64,000 nucleotides of DNA from Celoporthe dispersa (taxonomy: Eukaryota; Ascomycota; Sordariomycetes; Diaporthales; Cryphonectriaceae), in assembly GCA_016584495.1 (NCBI GenBank), contig WAID01000009.1, forward strand, positions 2,852,001-2,916,000, written 5' to 3'. The notes under the pieces were generated by a model. The model saw only the letters and a list, made by a program, of their open reading frames with translations. It was not told the DNA's origin and ran no database searches. A program made the position numbers and the translations under genes. Below are positions 23,315 through 33,956 of the stretch, one piece after another. How positions within the stretch are numbered: position 1 is the first letter of the stretch; each line of letters starts with the position of its first letter.

Positions 23315-25225
23315 ATGAAGAATCGGGAGATCCCAGGCTTCTACTTTGGTACTCTCAAACCAACCTTTTCCTTAACCCCCCCCCTCCCATTAAAAAAAGA
23401 AAGAAGAAAAAAACACCATTAAGAAGAAGCACACGCACCCATCTATCTGATCCAGTCCGTCCTTCACTAACCTCCTCCTCCTCCTCCCTCTAGACAGAGC
23501 CAAGAATCGATACTTCAGGATCCAGCCTGGCAGTGCCGCCGCCCCGCCTGGTGGCGAGGCGGCCTCCTACAGCGCCGACAACGTCAGGAAGCGCAAGGCC
23601 CGTGAGCAGAGCGCCGCCGAGGCCCACAGGCGCCGCCAGAGCTCCAGCACCACGTCCGCCGGTCTGGGGTCCTTGCCGACCCCCTGAGCGGCAGGCAGCT
23701 GGTGCGCGAGCTCGGCACCTTCGTCGACCCGGAGCTGCCCGTCGAGAGCTGGACGGGGGGCTGCGCCACAGGGGCCAGGTGTGTTTCGGGCAGCAGGCAG
23801 GAGGAGGAGGAGGAGGAGCAGGAGATGGAGAGGCCGGGCGGTCCATCTCGTGCATGCTGGTCAATGGCGATGACCAGGCGACGGGGATGGGCGTTGTATA
23901 TGCGCGTATGTCTTGTCTCCTATCTTGCTGCTGCTGCTGCTGCTGCTGCCGCCGCCGCCGCCGTCGTCGTCGTCGTCGTGTGACGTTGGCCGTTGGGCCT
24001 CGGGACCCCTCTTCGTACCACTCACTCACCCACTCTCGCGATTTTTCCAGCAAGCGACCGATACACCCTCGCCGGGTGCTACATCCCCACCGACACAGAC
24101 GGCCAGATCAACTACAACTGTGACCCTCTTGGGCGCCGCTCGCGCCGTGCCGCGGTCCACCGCGAGCCGTTCCGCTTCGACACCATCACCTCCCTTAACT
24201 ACCACGCCCCCTCGCACCAGATCCTCCTGACCTGTACCGCCTTCGAGAGGAACATCACCACCGGCGCGCCCCTGACCCAGATCGTCTTCTTCCGCCCTGC
24301 GCTCTCGAGCGACCGTGACGGTGACGGCGCCAACGGCAGCAACTACCACCCCTACCGGCACGAGGTCGGCCCGTCCCCGGCGTGGCTCCTCGGCCAGAGC
24401 GACAGCACCAGGGCCCTCGTCTTCCCCAACGAGAGCCTGGTCATCAACGGAGCCCGCGTCTGCCCCACCAGCTCCGACATGATCACCCTGCTCGCGACCA
24501 GCAGCGGCGTGTGCACGATAGGCGACGTGGATCTCCCCGGCAGCGACTGGTCTCCCAGGCGCCTGGGGGGGCCTCGCGGTGGTGGCGCGTTTCCCTCGCG
24601 GGCCGAGGTGCTGACCGTCGACTGGCACCCCACCGGCGGGCCTGTCTGCTACGGCGGGGGCCGGAACGGCGTGTTCTTCCGCCTCGACCCGCGGGCGGGC
24701 GACTGCCAGTGGGACACCAGCCCCGGGTTCCAGGGGTTCCGCCACCCCTCGTCGGTCGCGCACCTGCGGGCCCTCGACGACGGGCACCAGCTGCTCGCCG
24801 CCGGGCCGCGGGGTGCCATGGCCGTCTACGACCTGCGCTGGATGGCCCAGGACGATCGCGCCGCCGCAGGGGCCACCCCCACGGACTCCAGGCCTGTCGT
24901 GCAGATGCGCGGCTACAGGAACGCCGCGCACATCGACATCGGCCTGGATGTCGCGCGGATCTCGGGCGCCGGCCAGGTCGTCGCGGCGGGCACGGACGAT
25001 GGCGGCGTGGGTGTGTTTTCGCTGCGCACCGGCAAGAAGCTGAAAGCCGGTGACCTGGACGATGTCTCCAGGATCCAGATGACCACCGGCGGCGGCGGGG
25101 TCGTCAAGGCGGTGCAGTGGCAGGCGATGCCGTGGGACAAGGACCCGAGCCTCTGGGTAGCCACAGGATCGTCGGTGAGGAAGTTCAGCTTTGGGCTGGA
25201 CGAGGATGAGGATGGGGACTGCTGA
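23315..25225 (+). CDS. DCAF4-like WD40-repeat protein, two frameshifts
   Basis: Exons 23315-23348, 23494-23905 and 24051-25225. The start (MKNREIPGFYFD) and KNRYFRIQPG match the N-terminus of DCAF4/WDR21-type proteins, WD40 substrate receptors for CUL4-DDB1 ubiquitin ligases. The last exon encodes WD-like blades (LTVDWHPTGGPVCYGG, AVYDLRWM, VVAAGTDDGGVGVFSLRTGK). Exon 2 changes frame twice. Between about 23630 and 23668 the frame of the N-terminus hits a TGA at 23685 while conserved VRRSGVLADPL lies one frame away. Between about 23770 and 23800 it shifts again before SISCMLVNGDDQATG. Two missing bases would give exactly 540 aa with all phases closing. The first donor (gtactc) is weak. The WD40 nature is clear; the DCAF4 relationship is inferred from N-terminal motifs, and the ligase role is untested. 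Confidence 0.7.
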
Positions 25226-26403
25226 AGAAAAAAAAAAAGCAAAGAAACTCTGCATGAGGCATGGTTCACATCAAGAAAAACACACACATATATGGAGTTT
25301 ATGATATTGACGACTGCTATTGAAGATACCATTATTATTATACCATTTATTCTGCAGCCTCCAGAGTTTTCCCATGTCCCGCCATGCTATGCGATTTTCC
25401 CTATGTGGTACAGGGAGGGAGAGGGGAAGGGGACCACAAAGAGCGTTTTCCTCCCCCGAGTCTTGACTTCATTTGTCCTATCTGATAAATGAATGAATAC
25501 ATACTGTGTGTCTAGTCCCTTGCGCCCAGAGAGGACGGGAATCACAACATGCATGCCGCTAAGATGTAGCAAGAGAGAGAGAGAGAGAGAGAGAAAGGAC
25601 CCTAAAGAAAACAAAAACAAAGATGACCTGTGTAGAATCCCTCTCTTCTCCTCTCGACGCAACCCCCCTTCCCCCCCCCTAAAAAAAAAAGGCTCACACG
25701 TAAACCTCACCAAGCAAGCTTTTTGAGTGTCCCCCGGCCTCCCAAATAGATAAAAAAAGAGTCGAGAAGAATTAGCAGCACCTCAACACCAGATGGAATG
25801 CTCAGCCCTACTACTGTACAACCCAAGGCAGGCGGTTCTTTCTTTTCTTGTTTCAGGTATATTTACTTCCCCCTCCCTCCCCCCAGAACTTGAAATTTCT
25901 TTGATTAAATGTCTTTTTATAGGGCCTTTTTCTTCTTCTTTTTTTCTTCCGTGTTTTTTATTTTTTATTTTCTCCCACTTCTTTTCCAAGACGTTCATCC
26001 CCGGAAAGAGAGAATGCCACCCGTTTTGATTTAAGTGCAGGCTTCGATCGTTTGTACAATTTGGCTGCTGCTTGCTAGAGGAACCCCTACTCCCCCCGAG
26101 GGTCCCGAGCAGGAGAGCCTCTCCATCGGATGTGCCTCGCCTCTTTGGTGATACCTCCTCACTTTGGCGTCACCTCCTCTGGTCTTGCAACCTGGACTTT
26201 TGATGATCAATTTCTTGACATTTTCCTTTTCCCCTTGTTTTTTATTTTTATTTTCATTTTTTCATTTTTTTTTGTGTGTGTGTGTGTATGTGTGTATGTG
26301 TTGGTGAGTGTCTGTTGGCTCCTGAGATATTGCCACACCAAGTCGCTGGGCATCACAACCCGCAGCTCAAGTAAGGCCTTCAGAGGTGGTCTTGTGCCAG
26401 CTG
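25226..26403. other. Convergent intergenic region between the WD40 and bZIP genes
   Basis: 3' flanks of two converging genes. AT-rich with (GA)11 at 25573-25594, T-rich stretches around 25930-25990 and 26220-26270, and a GT tract around 26273-26300. No gene seen. Confidence 0.55.
25573..25594 (+). repeat. (GA)11 microsatellite
   Basis: Eleven perfect GA units between convergent genes. Confidence 0.95.
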
Positions 26404-28300
26404 TCATGACCGTGCTTCCTTCTCGCCCGCAAAGTCACCGCCAACACCGGCCCCGCCGCTGCCAGGCGTCTTGTCGTCCGGCTTCAGGTTATATGTCCCC
26501 TGCAGCATGGGGAATGCCCTCGCAAAGGCGCCCCCCAGCGACCAGTTCTCGGCCTTGCGCAGGTGCCTCTCGAAGACGGGGTTGATCATCAGCTCGTCGG
26601 TCTCGGCAGGGCCCTGGAGCAGGGTGTCGGTGTCCTCGTAGGGCCAGTTCAGGCTCAGGGTGGTGGTGTAGGGGACGAAGAAGTGCTCAAAGGGGAAGAC
26701 ATCGGGCGGCGCATAGTCGTGGATGAGGCGTTCGCGCATGGCCGGGAAGGGGGAGGTGGTCCAGCCAGGCGGCGTGGGGGCTGTACAGCTGGCAGGGCAA
26801 GGGCCGCACGAAGTCCGGGAGGCGGTCGTAGTTGTCCTGCGAGGGGTCGATCTGCCACCGCATGATGAGGAACATGACGTAGAGGACGGCGACGCGCTCG
26901 GGCAGCTGGCTGATGTTGGGGAAGGTGTGCAGGATGTCGATGAACACCTTGGACAGCGGGTGGGCTTCTCGCATGGGGTTCAGCAGGGACGATATGTTGG
27001 GCCAGCGGGGCCCGATGATGTCGTGCGGCGGGAACCCCTCGGCCGCGCGCTGCCGCCGCTCGCGGAGGAATTCTAGCAGGAGGCTGTCTAGCGTGCAGGT
27101 CGGCTCGCAGTTCTTGATAGGCGCCGAGTGGTGGTCCGACAGGGCGGGATCGATGGTGCCCTGTAGGGCTGGGTCGATGGCGCTCTGCAGCGCGCTGTCG
27201 CGTGCCGAGACCATGTACTGCTGCTGGTGCTGCTGGTGCTGCTGGTGGTGGTGGCTGGCCATGCCCATCTGTGGAGGCGGCTGGCGGTACCCTGCAGGCT
27301 GACATACCGCCGCCGCCGCCTCCTCATCATCATCACGACCACCACCAGCACCACCAGGCACGTCATGGACCCCGTTGGAACCCTTGGCCTGTTGTTCGAG
27401 GAGGAAGCCGAGGCCGAGTCTTTCCGAGCCCAGCTCCAGGCCGTGGGCGAGCTCGTGCCGCTGCTGGCTCAGCTGTGCCCTGTACGCCTGGGGCGGAGGT
27501 GCGGCAGGGCCACCACTGCTGGCCGATGCGCCCGAGTTCCACTGGGCATAGGGGTCGACAGACGCCGGTGGCGACTCTACACTGGACGGCGTTGATATGT
27601 TGTTCACGCTCGCGGCGGCAGCGGCAGCAGCAGCAGCACCACTGCTGGCGGCATGATTAGGGCCCGGCGTGTTGGTCGAGGGCATAAAGGGCTGGCCTGG
27701 CGAGGGCATGACGGGGTGCGCAGACGGCGACTGCGTGATGATGGGGCTGATCTGGGCCACGATCGAGGCCAGCCGCCGCTTGATGTCGGCATTCTCAGCC
27801 TCGACTGCCTCCTTGGCCCTGAGGGCGGCCTGCAGCTCCTGGTACGGCTGCTGTGAGGTGAGCTCGCGGATCCTCCTCTCGAGGTTCTCTATCGTGAGCT
27901 TCGTCCGGGAGCGGATAGCCCTCTGTGCCTCGCGGTCTGTTCCGGGTGGGCGGCAAGAAGAGCAGCGGGATACCACGTCAGCCAGGCCGCCATTAAACAC
28001 ACGAGACGGGCTGAGGGTGGGAAAAGGATGTGCCAACATACCATTGGCACGTTTCTTGGCCAGCTGTTCCGGGGTCAGGTTCGCCACACCCCGTGACCCA
28101 GGCGCAGACTTCCTCTTCTTGGACTCGGGTCCCATTGGCGAGCCAGGCACTGAGTGCTGGGAGGAATCGCCGCCGTTTGTAGTCGAGCCGGTGCTGACCT
28201 CGATGGCAGACAGCTCCCTCTTGATCCCGGGCGTGGCGCTGCGGCTCCCTGCAGATCGAGTCGCTGGAGATGCAGCCGTGATCGAGTCCTTGTGGGACAT
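26404..28300 (-). CDS. bZIP transcription factor with C-terminal DUF3425, one frameshift
   Basis: Minus-strand exons 28042-28300 and 26404-27936. Residues about 76-140 form a bZIP. Its basic region carries the N-x-x-A-x3-R-x-R type core in ANDREAQRAIRSRTK, followed by a leucine-zipper-like heptad stretch. The middle is low complexity (Ala, Gln/His and Pro runs). The C-terminal part from about residue 430 has features of the fungal DUF3425 domain (LLEFLRERRQ, RWPNISSLLNPMREAHPLS, WPYEDTDTLL). Near the end the frame breaks at the GGGGG (plus strand) at 26749-26753, where one base is extra. Downstream conserved MRERLIHDYAPPDVFPFEHFF is in the other frame. Allowing for that gives 596 aa. The protein is expected to be a nuclear DNA-binding regulator; its targets are unknown. 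The start codon lies 18 bases below a (TA)7 tract. The bZIP and DUF3425 calls are strong. Confidence 0.88.
27937..28041 (-). other. Stop-free 105-nt intron splitting the bZIP basic region
   Basis: Donor gtatgt after the codon for Asn86 and acceptor acag before the rest of the Asp codon. The intron is a multiple of three and contains no in-frame stop. Retention would insert 35 residues inside the DNA-contacting helix, giving a full-length protein unlikely to bind DNA. Confidence 0.85.
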
Positions 28301-28318
28301 CTCCTTGAGACCCTAATA

Positions 28319-28332
28319 TATATATATATATA
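28319..28332. promoter_or_regulatory. (TA)7 tract just upstream of the bZIP start
   Basis: Seven TA units begin 18 bases upstream of the bZIP ATG. It is TATA-like in composition but too close to the start codon for a usual leader length. It may be a simple repeat in the 5' UTR. Confidence 0.4.
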
Positions 28333-29392
28333 AGAGGTCCGATGGGCGCCGTCCTGTCCCGTTGTTTTCGGATCCCTTCCTCCTCCAGCCCGGAGTCCCA
28401 GTCCTACTAATCACTGGGACCCCCCCTTTTTCCCCCTTCTTCTGCTCAGCCCCTCGTGTCCGACTGGCAGTGATTTTGTCACGGACCTCTTCCCGGCGTG
28501 GCCTCTTCTCTATCTCCCCAATGAGGACTCTTTGCACAGACACAACAGGGCGTTATCCCGCGGTCTCAGACAAGATCTAGAACGGTCGTGAGCCGTGCCG
28601 TAAACAGCAGAGCAGTCGGTAGAAGATTTGACTGCGTGGCTCACACACACACACTCACTCACCTTGTCCCTCTCTCTCTCTCAACAGCTCGTCGTGGGCT
28701 CCTAAACAAAGGAGATACTGTAGGAACAGCCCCCCAAATCGCCAACAAGGGCTGGAGGAAGAAAAGAAAAGAAAAAAAAAGGCGAGACCAAAAAGGCGAC
28801 AAGGGTGATTTCCGTTTCTGGATGAACAATAGGCTGTTGTCTGGGTGTGTGACCTGCGCTGTCTCCGCCCAATCTTATTATTTATCAGATCCTCGGCTCG
28901 TCGAGATCTCGATAAAAAAGACCAAAAAAAAAACAGGAAATGTGACTGAAGTGAGCGACTGACACGAGCAGCTGCAGCGAAAGCCGCCGGGAACATGAGG
29001 TGTCAGGTCAGGCCGGCAGATGTTATTCCCGTCACCTCGAAATCTCGACTCGAGAGCTGTCTCCGAGTTCTGGGTTGTGAGGGCGCGAGAGTCAGGCTCG
29101 TGCTGCTGTACGCAACAGGCCGTCGGGGGACTCGAGGGAGGAATGAATCGGGAAACGATACGCAATTGAGAAGGAAAAGCCTCAATTCGAGTCAGAATTT
29201 TCTTTTTCCCTCCTTGTTCCTCCTCAACAAGCTGAGATTGGTCCAGACCATACCGGAAGAAGGACGGAGAGGAAGAAGAAGAAGAAAAAAACTCCCAGGG
29301 CTGAAGAAAATCCCCAGGCCCAGAAAGTAGAGCCGCTGGTTTGGGCTTCATGTCAGGGTTCTTGCTTGCTCTCAGGGCCTATCATGGCACTA

Positions 29393-29441
29393 TACCACAG
29401 CAAGCTGGGGCAGGTACAATGTACCTGTATGTACTGTGGTA
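29393..29441. repeat. Nested inverted repeats
   Basis: Outer arms TACCACAG (29393-29400) and CTGTGGTA (29434-29441) enclose an inner hairpin CAGGTACA-A-TGTACCTG (29411-29427). All arms are perfect 8-mers. A further GTGGT-A-ACCAC palindrome overlaps the right arm. Intergenic, function unknown. Confidence 0.75.
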
Positions 29442-29968
29442 ACCACGATGTAGGGGGGAGGCGCCTTACCTAAGTGATAAGGCTGATAAGTAATTACCGC
29501 CGTACCATGTACCGTATTTTGTTATTGTGCACCCTGCAGGAGCCCCCTGCCCCTTGTAGCATGACCTCACTGGTGAGGCGCCGAGGGATGGACCCTGTTC
29601 CACAGCGGTCTGTCGAGACAAAGGAAGGACGGCGGCGCTGTGCACTGCCTAGGCTTCTTCCATATATCGAGTCTTGAAACTCTCGTACGCCTGCACGATT
29701 GCATGCTTGAGGGAGAGAAGATAGAAAAAAAAAGACACGGTGGTGTACAGATCATGCGCTCATCCATTGTGGCTCTTCTCTACCTATCTGGAGGCTTGCG
29801 TTCAATCATGTATGTGTATGCTGGGAGGAAAGGAAAAAAAATCACCGACGCCTTGAAAGGTATCTATCTCCCTCGCAATACACACCACAGACGCTGTGCA
29901 CCATTACGAGCCGCCATCCTGTTTGTCCCCTCCAGAGCGAGTACCTGCAGGCCGTCGCCGTCCCCTTC

Positions 29969-32900
29969 TCAGTCCGCAGAAGCTCTTGCAAGCGCTTCCA
30001 ACAGGCTCGAGGGGAACCGGTATCTCAGGTGGCTGGTATACGCCGTGAGGTCCTGACACATCTGCTTGAGCTGCACCTGCAGCTCCCGAGACGTGCCCTC
30101 GTTCCCGCTGTACTGTCCGGCGAGCAGCCTGTCGCGCTGCTGTGTACAGCAGACAACCGTCCACATCAAGAGGTTGCCCACGTTGGCCGATACCGGCTGT
30201 GGCAGTGCTGCAAACTTGGCCGCATACGCCCGGATCGTGGTGGGATCGCCGTTCGCCGCGAGAGGCAGGATGTCGAGATTCCTGACTTGCTGTTTTTGGA
30301 GGAGGAGTTGTTAGTACCTGCCAGCCCGTAGGACACACAGAGACGGTATGCAATATGCGCTCAAGAGACCTGAAACTTACATCAAGACCGGCCATCCACT
30401 GGCCGCTTGCCACGAGGCTCTTGATCTGCGCCATCTGCAGCAGGACATTGCAGGCTGTGCGGTTGACGTCTTGGATCTTCCGGCGGAACTGTCGGTCGCC
30501 CTCGTACATCTGCATCATCGTCCTCGCCAGCTCCACGGGGTCGTCAATCGCCGCGAGGCTGAGGCTGCTGCCCGGCTGGGCCGCAGCCTGGTGGCCCTCC
30601 GCTCGTGGCTTGACGGGTTCCAGGCGCATGGGCTCGCTCCCGGTCTCGAGGGAGATGGCCTCGCTTACGGCCAGGCTGAGGATGACCACCACGGTGTCGT
30701 AGTCCTCCGCCAGGTGGTACAGCAGCACGGCATCCGTCGTCCGGCCATTGTCGTTGGCGAACCGGGCTGCCTGGAGGGTGATGTTCCGGATGAGGTCGCT
30801 CTCCTCCTCCAGGCCCAGCAGCGGGCCGCGGTTCTCGATAATGCCAGGGAGGCGCCGGCCATCCGGCCGGATGTCCCCAATCAGCTTGCTGAACTCCCTG
30901 GTCTCCAGGACCAGCTCCCGCAGGGCCTCGTAGCAGAGCTGCACCTGCTCCCTGCGCCTCTCCTCGCTCGGGTCGTCGTGGTTGAGGCAGATGAGGACGA
31001 TGTAGTCCACAGCGGCAGCAACGTTCGCGGCTCTGAAGTCACGAGTGTAGTACCCCAGCATCCTCCCAAAGGCGATCTGCGGCAGGCCCTGCGTGCTGTG
31101 AGACAGCAGGTCGTTGGTCACGCCGTCCGATGCACGGAGGAGACCGTAGTACTCCAGCGCGATGGCAAAGTGCACCGCGTCGACGTACACAAAGTTGTAC
31201 AGGTAAGCAACGGCCTGCTCAAACATGCCAGACAATACCTGCATGAAGAAGAACAGCCCGAAGTTGCCCTTAGCCTCGTCGAGATTGTTCTTGGGGAAGA
31301 ACTTCTGGCCAATGTTCCTGATGGTGTCCTGCACGTGCTCGAGCCCATACACCTCACCTGCAATCTCCACGGACCGGTCGCCCTCGCGGGCAAGATTGAA
31401 CTGGAGCCAGAGCCAGTCGATGACGTCGGCCTGGAAGCCCTCAAAGCTCCGGTGTGCCAGGTCGCAGCGTCCGATGATCATGTAGCAGGCGGCACGGTAA
31501 GGGTCGACCGTGTTCTCGGGGGCATTGCGGATGCGCTGGCTGTACTCGGTATTGCAGCGGTCCTGGAGCTGCCTCTTCAGCCGCCGGTCCTCGGTGGAGG
31601 CGTAGCTGTTGATAAAACCAGGAAAAGACCGGTCGATAGACCTGAAGTGGTTTTGGTTGTCGTTGACATACTGAACCGCCTCGGTGGCGTGTCCCGACCG
31701 CAGCAGGTAGAAGATGATGGCCCAGACGAATTCCTGGTCTTCGCCAGACTTGATAGACTGAAGATCTGTAATCTCTGGGGCGAGGTGCTTGTTGAGGTGC
31801 AAGAGCCGGACGTAGGCCTTGATCTTGTGCAGGACGTCGGGCCTCCCGCCGAGCTGAGCTTGGTATGGGTTCTTCGCGATCTGCTGCTCAACCCCGTCCA
31901 TGAACTTCCTCTCCAGGAACCTGTTGGCGCCAGCCAGGATCCGCTTCCGGGTAGCAATCCTGTGAGGCGAGTTTGCGTCTGGGTCCAGGTACCAGCTCGC
32001 GTACTGCCGCTCGCTGGCTGTAGCATCTGCGCCTGGGGCCTCGGCATCAGGGTTCTCGCCGACGATCTCGATCAGTGCATTGTAAGCGTCAGAAAGGTGC
32101 TCGGCGTGTTTCTCGCCAGACCTTGCCGCAACATCTGCCAGTTCTTTCAGGACCGGGTACGGCAGGCCCTGCTGGCGAGCGTCGTTGAGGTTGTGGACTT
32201 TGTCGGCCAGCTTGAGCTGCTTGTCCCGCGAGAAGCGGTCATCAACACCCCCGCTGCCGGCCAGAGACCCATCACCATTCGCCGCTCCAACGTCCGAGAA
32301 CTGTGGCGCGTGGGATCCGATCCTGCTGGGCGTGCCGATGACAGACTTGCCGAGACCAGATCTTCCAAAGGCGCTGCCTCTTGGAGTCGACCTGCCAGGG
32401 CTGGCAGGCCGCTGGCCCTTCCGCCTCGAGAAGCCAAACCCGCCGGTCTCCTTTCCGCCTGGGAGGCCTGTGTTCTGCTTGACCGTGATGCCAAAGTGCT
32501 GGTAGATCCGGTGCCGCTGCGCCTCCCACTCCATCGTGACATTATCCTCCAGGAACGCATCGAAGTCCTTCACAGACCTCTCCAGGCCGTCCGCGATCAT
32601 GCTCAAGGTAGTCTTGCTCTGGAGGTTCGACAGATATGTCTCGACATCCACCTCGCCCTGGAGGCCCGCGTGTGTAGATCGGTCCAGCCGCGACGACTGG
32701 AAGCCCAGGGAGCCCAGGTCGCGGACCGCAGAGCCGGGCTCGATGCCCGAGGCGGCGAGGAGGTAGTGTGTATTCCTGCCCACGTTGCGATCGCCGTCAG
32801 GCTTACGGGAGCCCAGCTTCTTCAGGCGCTGTCGCAGGTCACCCAGGCCCAGCTGCAAGGGCGGCAGGTCGTCGAGCATGGCGTCGTCGCCATCGGTCTG

Positions 32901-33431
32901 TTGTCGCTTGCTCTTGGCGAGGAGGCTGTCGAAGAAGGCACCGGTCGGTGGGTTCATCGCGGCGATCGAGCCGTTCGCGTTCGCGTTGGCAGCTGTCGTA
33001 TTGTTATTCATCGTGCTGCCGAAGAGGGCTGTGCCGCCGAGGCTCGACGCGCCGGGGGGTTGGCCGACTGGCCCGCGTTCATAGTGTTTCCAAACAGAGA
33101 ACCAGAAGCCGCAGGGGCGGCCGGTGCCAGCCCAGTGTTCCCAAACATGCTTGTGCCAGCCGCTGCAGGTTGTGCTGTGTTTGCCTGACCGAACAGTCTC
33201 CTCCTCTCCTCCTCCTGCTGCTGAAGCAGCAGCGGTATTGGTGCCTAGATTGCCGAACAGACCTCCTCCTGCAGGCTTGGTGCCACCGCCTAGATTACCA
33301 AAGAGACCACCACCCGTAGCACCACCAGCAGCAGTATTGCTGCCGCCGCCGAACAGGCCTCCAGCAGGCGCGGGCGTTGTGCCAGAGCTGGGAGCTCCCG
33401 AGGAAGCGCCACCACCACCAAAAAGAGACAT
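29969..33431 (-). CDS. nic96: Nucleoporin Nic96/Nup93 with N-terminal FG repeats; two compensating frameshifts
   Basis: Minus-strand exons 30381-33431 and 29969-30289 (donor gtaagt, acceptor aacag), about 1,123 aa. The first 140 residues or so hold SLFG/GLFG/MFG-type repeats. Then comes a coiled-coil linker (FFDSLLAKSKRQQ, LGDLRQRLKKLG) and a long helical Nup93/Nic96 solenoid. Recognisable blocks in it are EFVWAIIFYLLRSGHATEAVQYV, DFRAANVAAAVDYIVLICLN and, at the end, LTAYTSHLRYRFPSSLLEALARASAD. Nic96 is a scaffold linker of the inner ring and Nsp1 attachment in the nuclear pore. In the FG region the frame shifts at about 33197-33235 and returns at the GGGGGG (plus strand) 33054-33059. In between, the FG motifs are in the alternative frame, so one stretch of the simple ORF reads as nonsense. 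A likely sequencing indel pair. Confidence 0.92.
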
Positions 33432-33956
33432 CCTGCCTGTATTTTTAATGAAAAGAACACAGGTAAGAGGGAGAAGGGGGATATGACACGTCAGGACAAC
33501 GCGTTGAGAGGGGTGGGACACCTCCTTGGGTAGAGGAGAGACAAGGTTGTGTTTACAGTCTGCAGAAAAGATGTTTTGAAAGGTTCCAGTTCTGGGAGAC
33601 ACAGAGAGAGAGAACTGCTAAGCTGAGAGCCAGGGCTGCAAGGTTCCAGCGGCAGGCATTTCAAAATTTGGGGCAGGGGTTGCAGCTCACTGCAGCACCC
33701 AGCAACCCACTGCAGCAGCCCTAGCACAGTAGCACCCTTGCAACCTGGCTGTTAGTAAGTGTTGTGTCGACCCACAGCACCAAAGCAACCACCAACACGA
33801 TGGAGCTCAATCACACACATACTTCTTTTTAACTTCAGATGGTCCTGTTCATTGCTACCGAGTTGGCTTTGTTACACACAAAGTCTGCCCATGTTCTCCT
33901 AGACAGCTAGCTATTGAAAAGTAGCCTGTGTCTCCTTCTTTTGAGAGGAACAGCCC
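33432..33956. other. Intergenic region between the FGGY kinase and nic96
   Basis: Same-strand neighbours. It contains the nic96 promoter and leader (next to 33431) and the kinase 3' UTR. A short CAGC-rich repeat, with many TGCAGC/GCAGCA words, spans about 33660-33725. No gene seen. Confidence 0.55.

Larger units (their letters stand above)
28301..29968. other. Intergenic region upstream of the bZIP gene and downstream of nic96
   Basis: Contains a (TA)7 tract, then pyrimidine-rich sequence that is probably the bZIP leader and promoter. No gene seen. Around 29390-29445 lies a nested inverted repeat, described separately. The nic96 3' UTR occupies the last few hundred bases. Confidence 0.5.

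Noticed and set aside
30348..33188. A 946-codon open frame antisense to nic96
   Set aside because: Same explanation: shadow of a GC3-rich gene whose sense strand encodes a clear nucleoporin.
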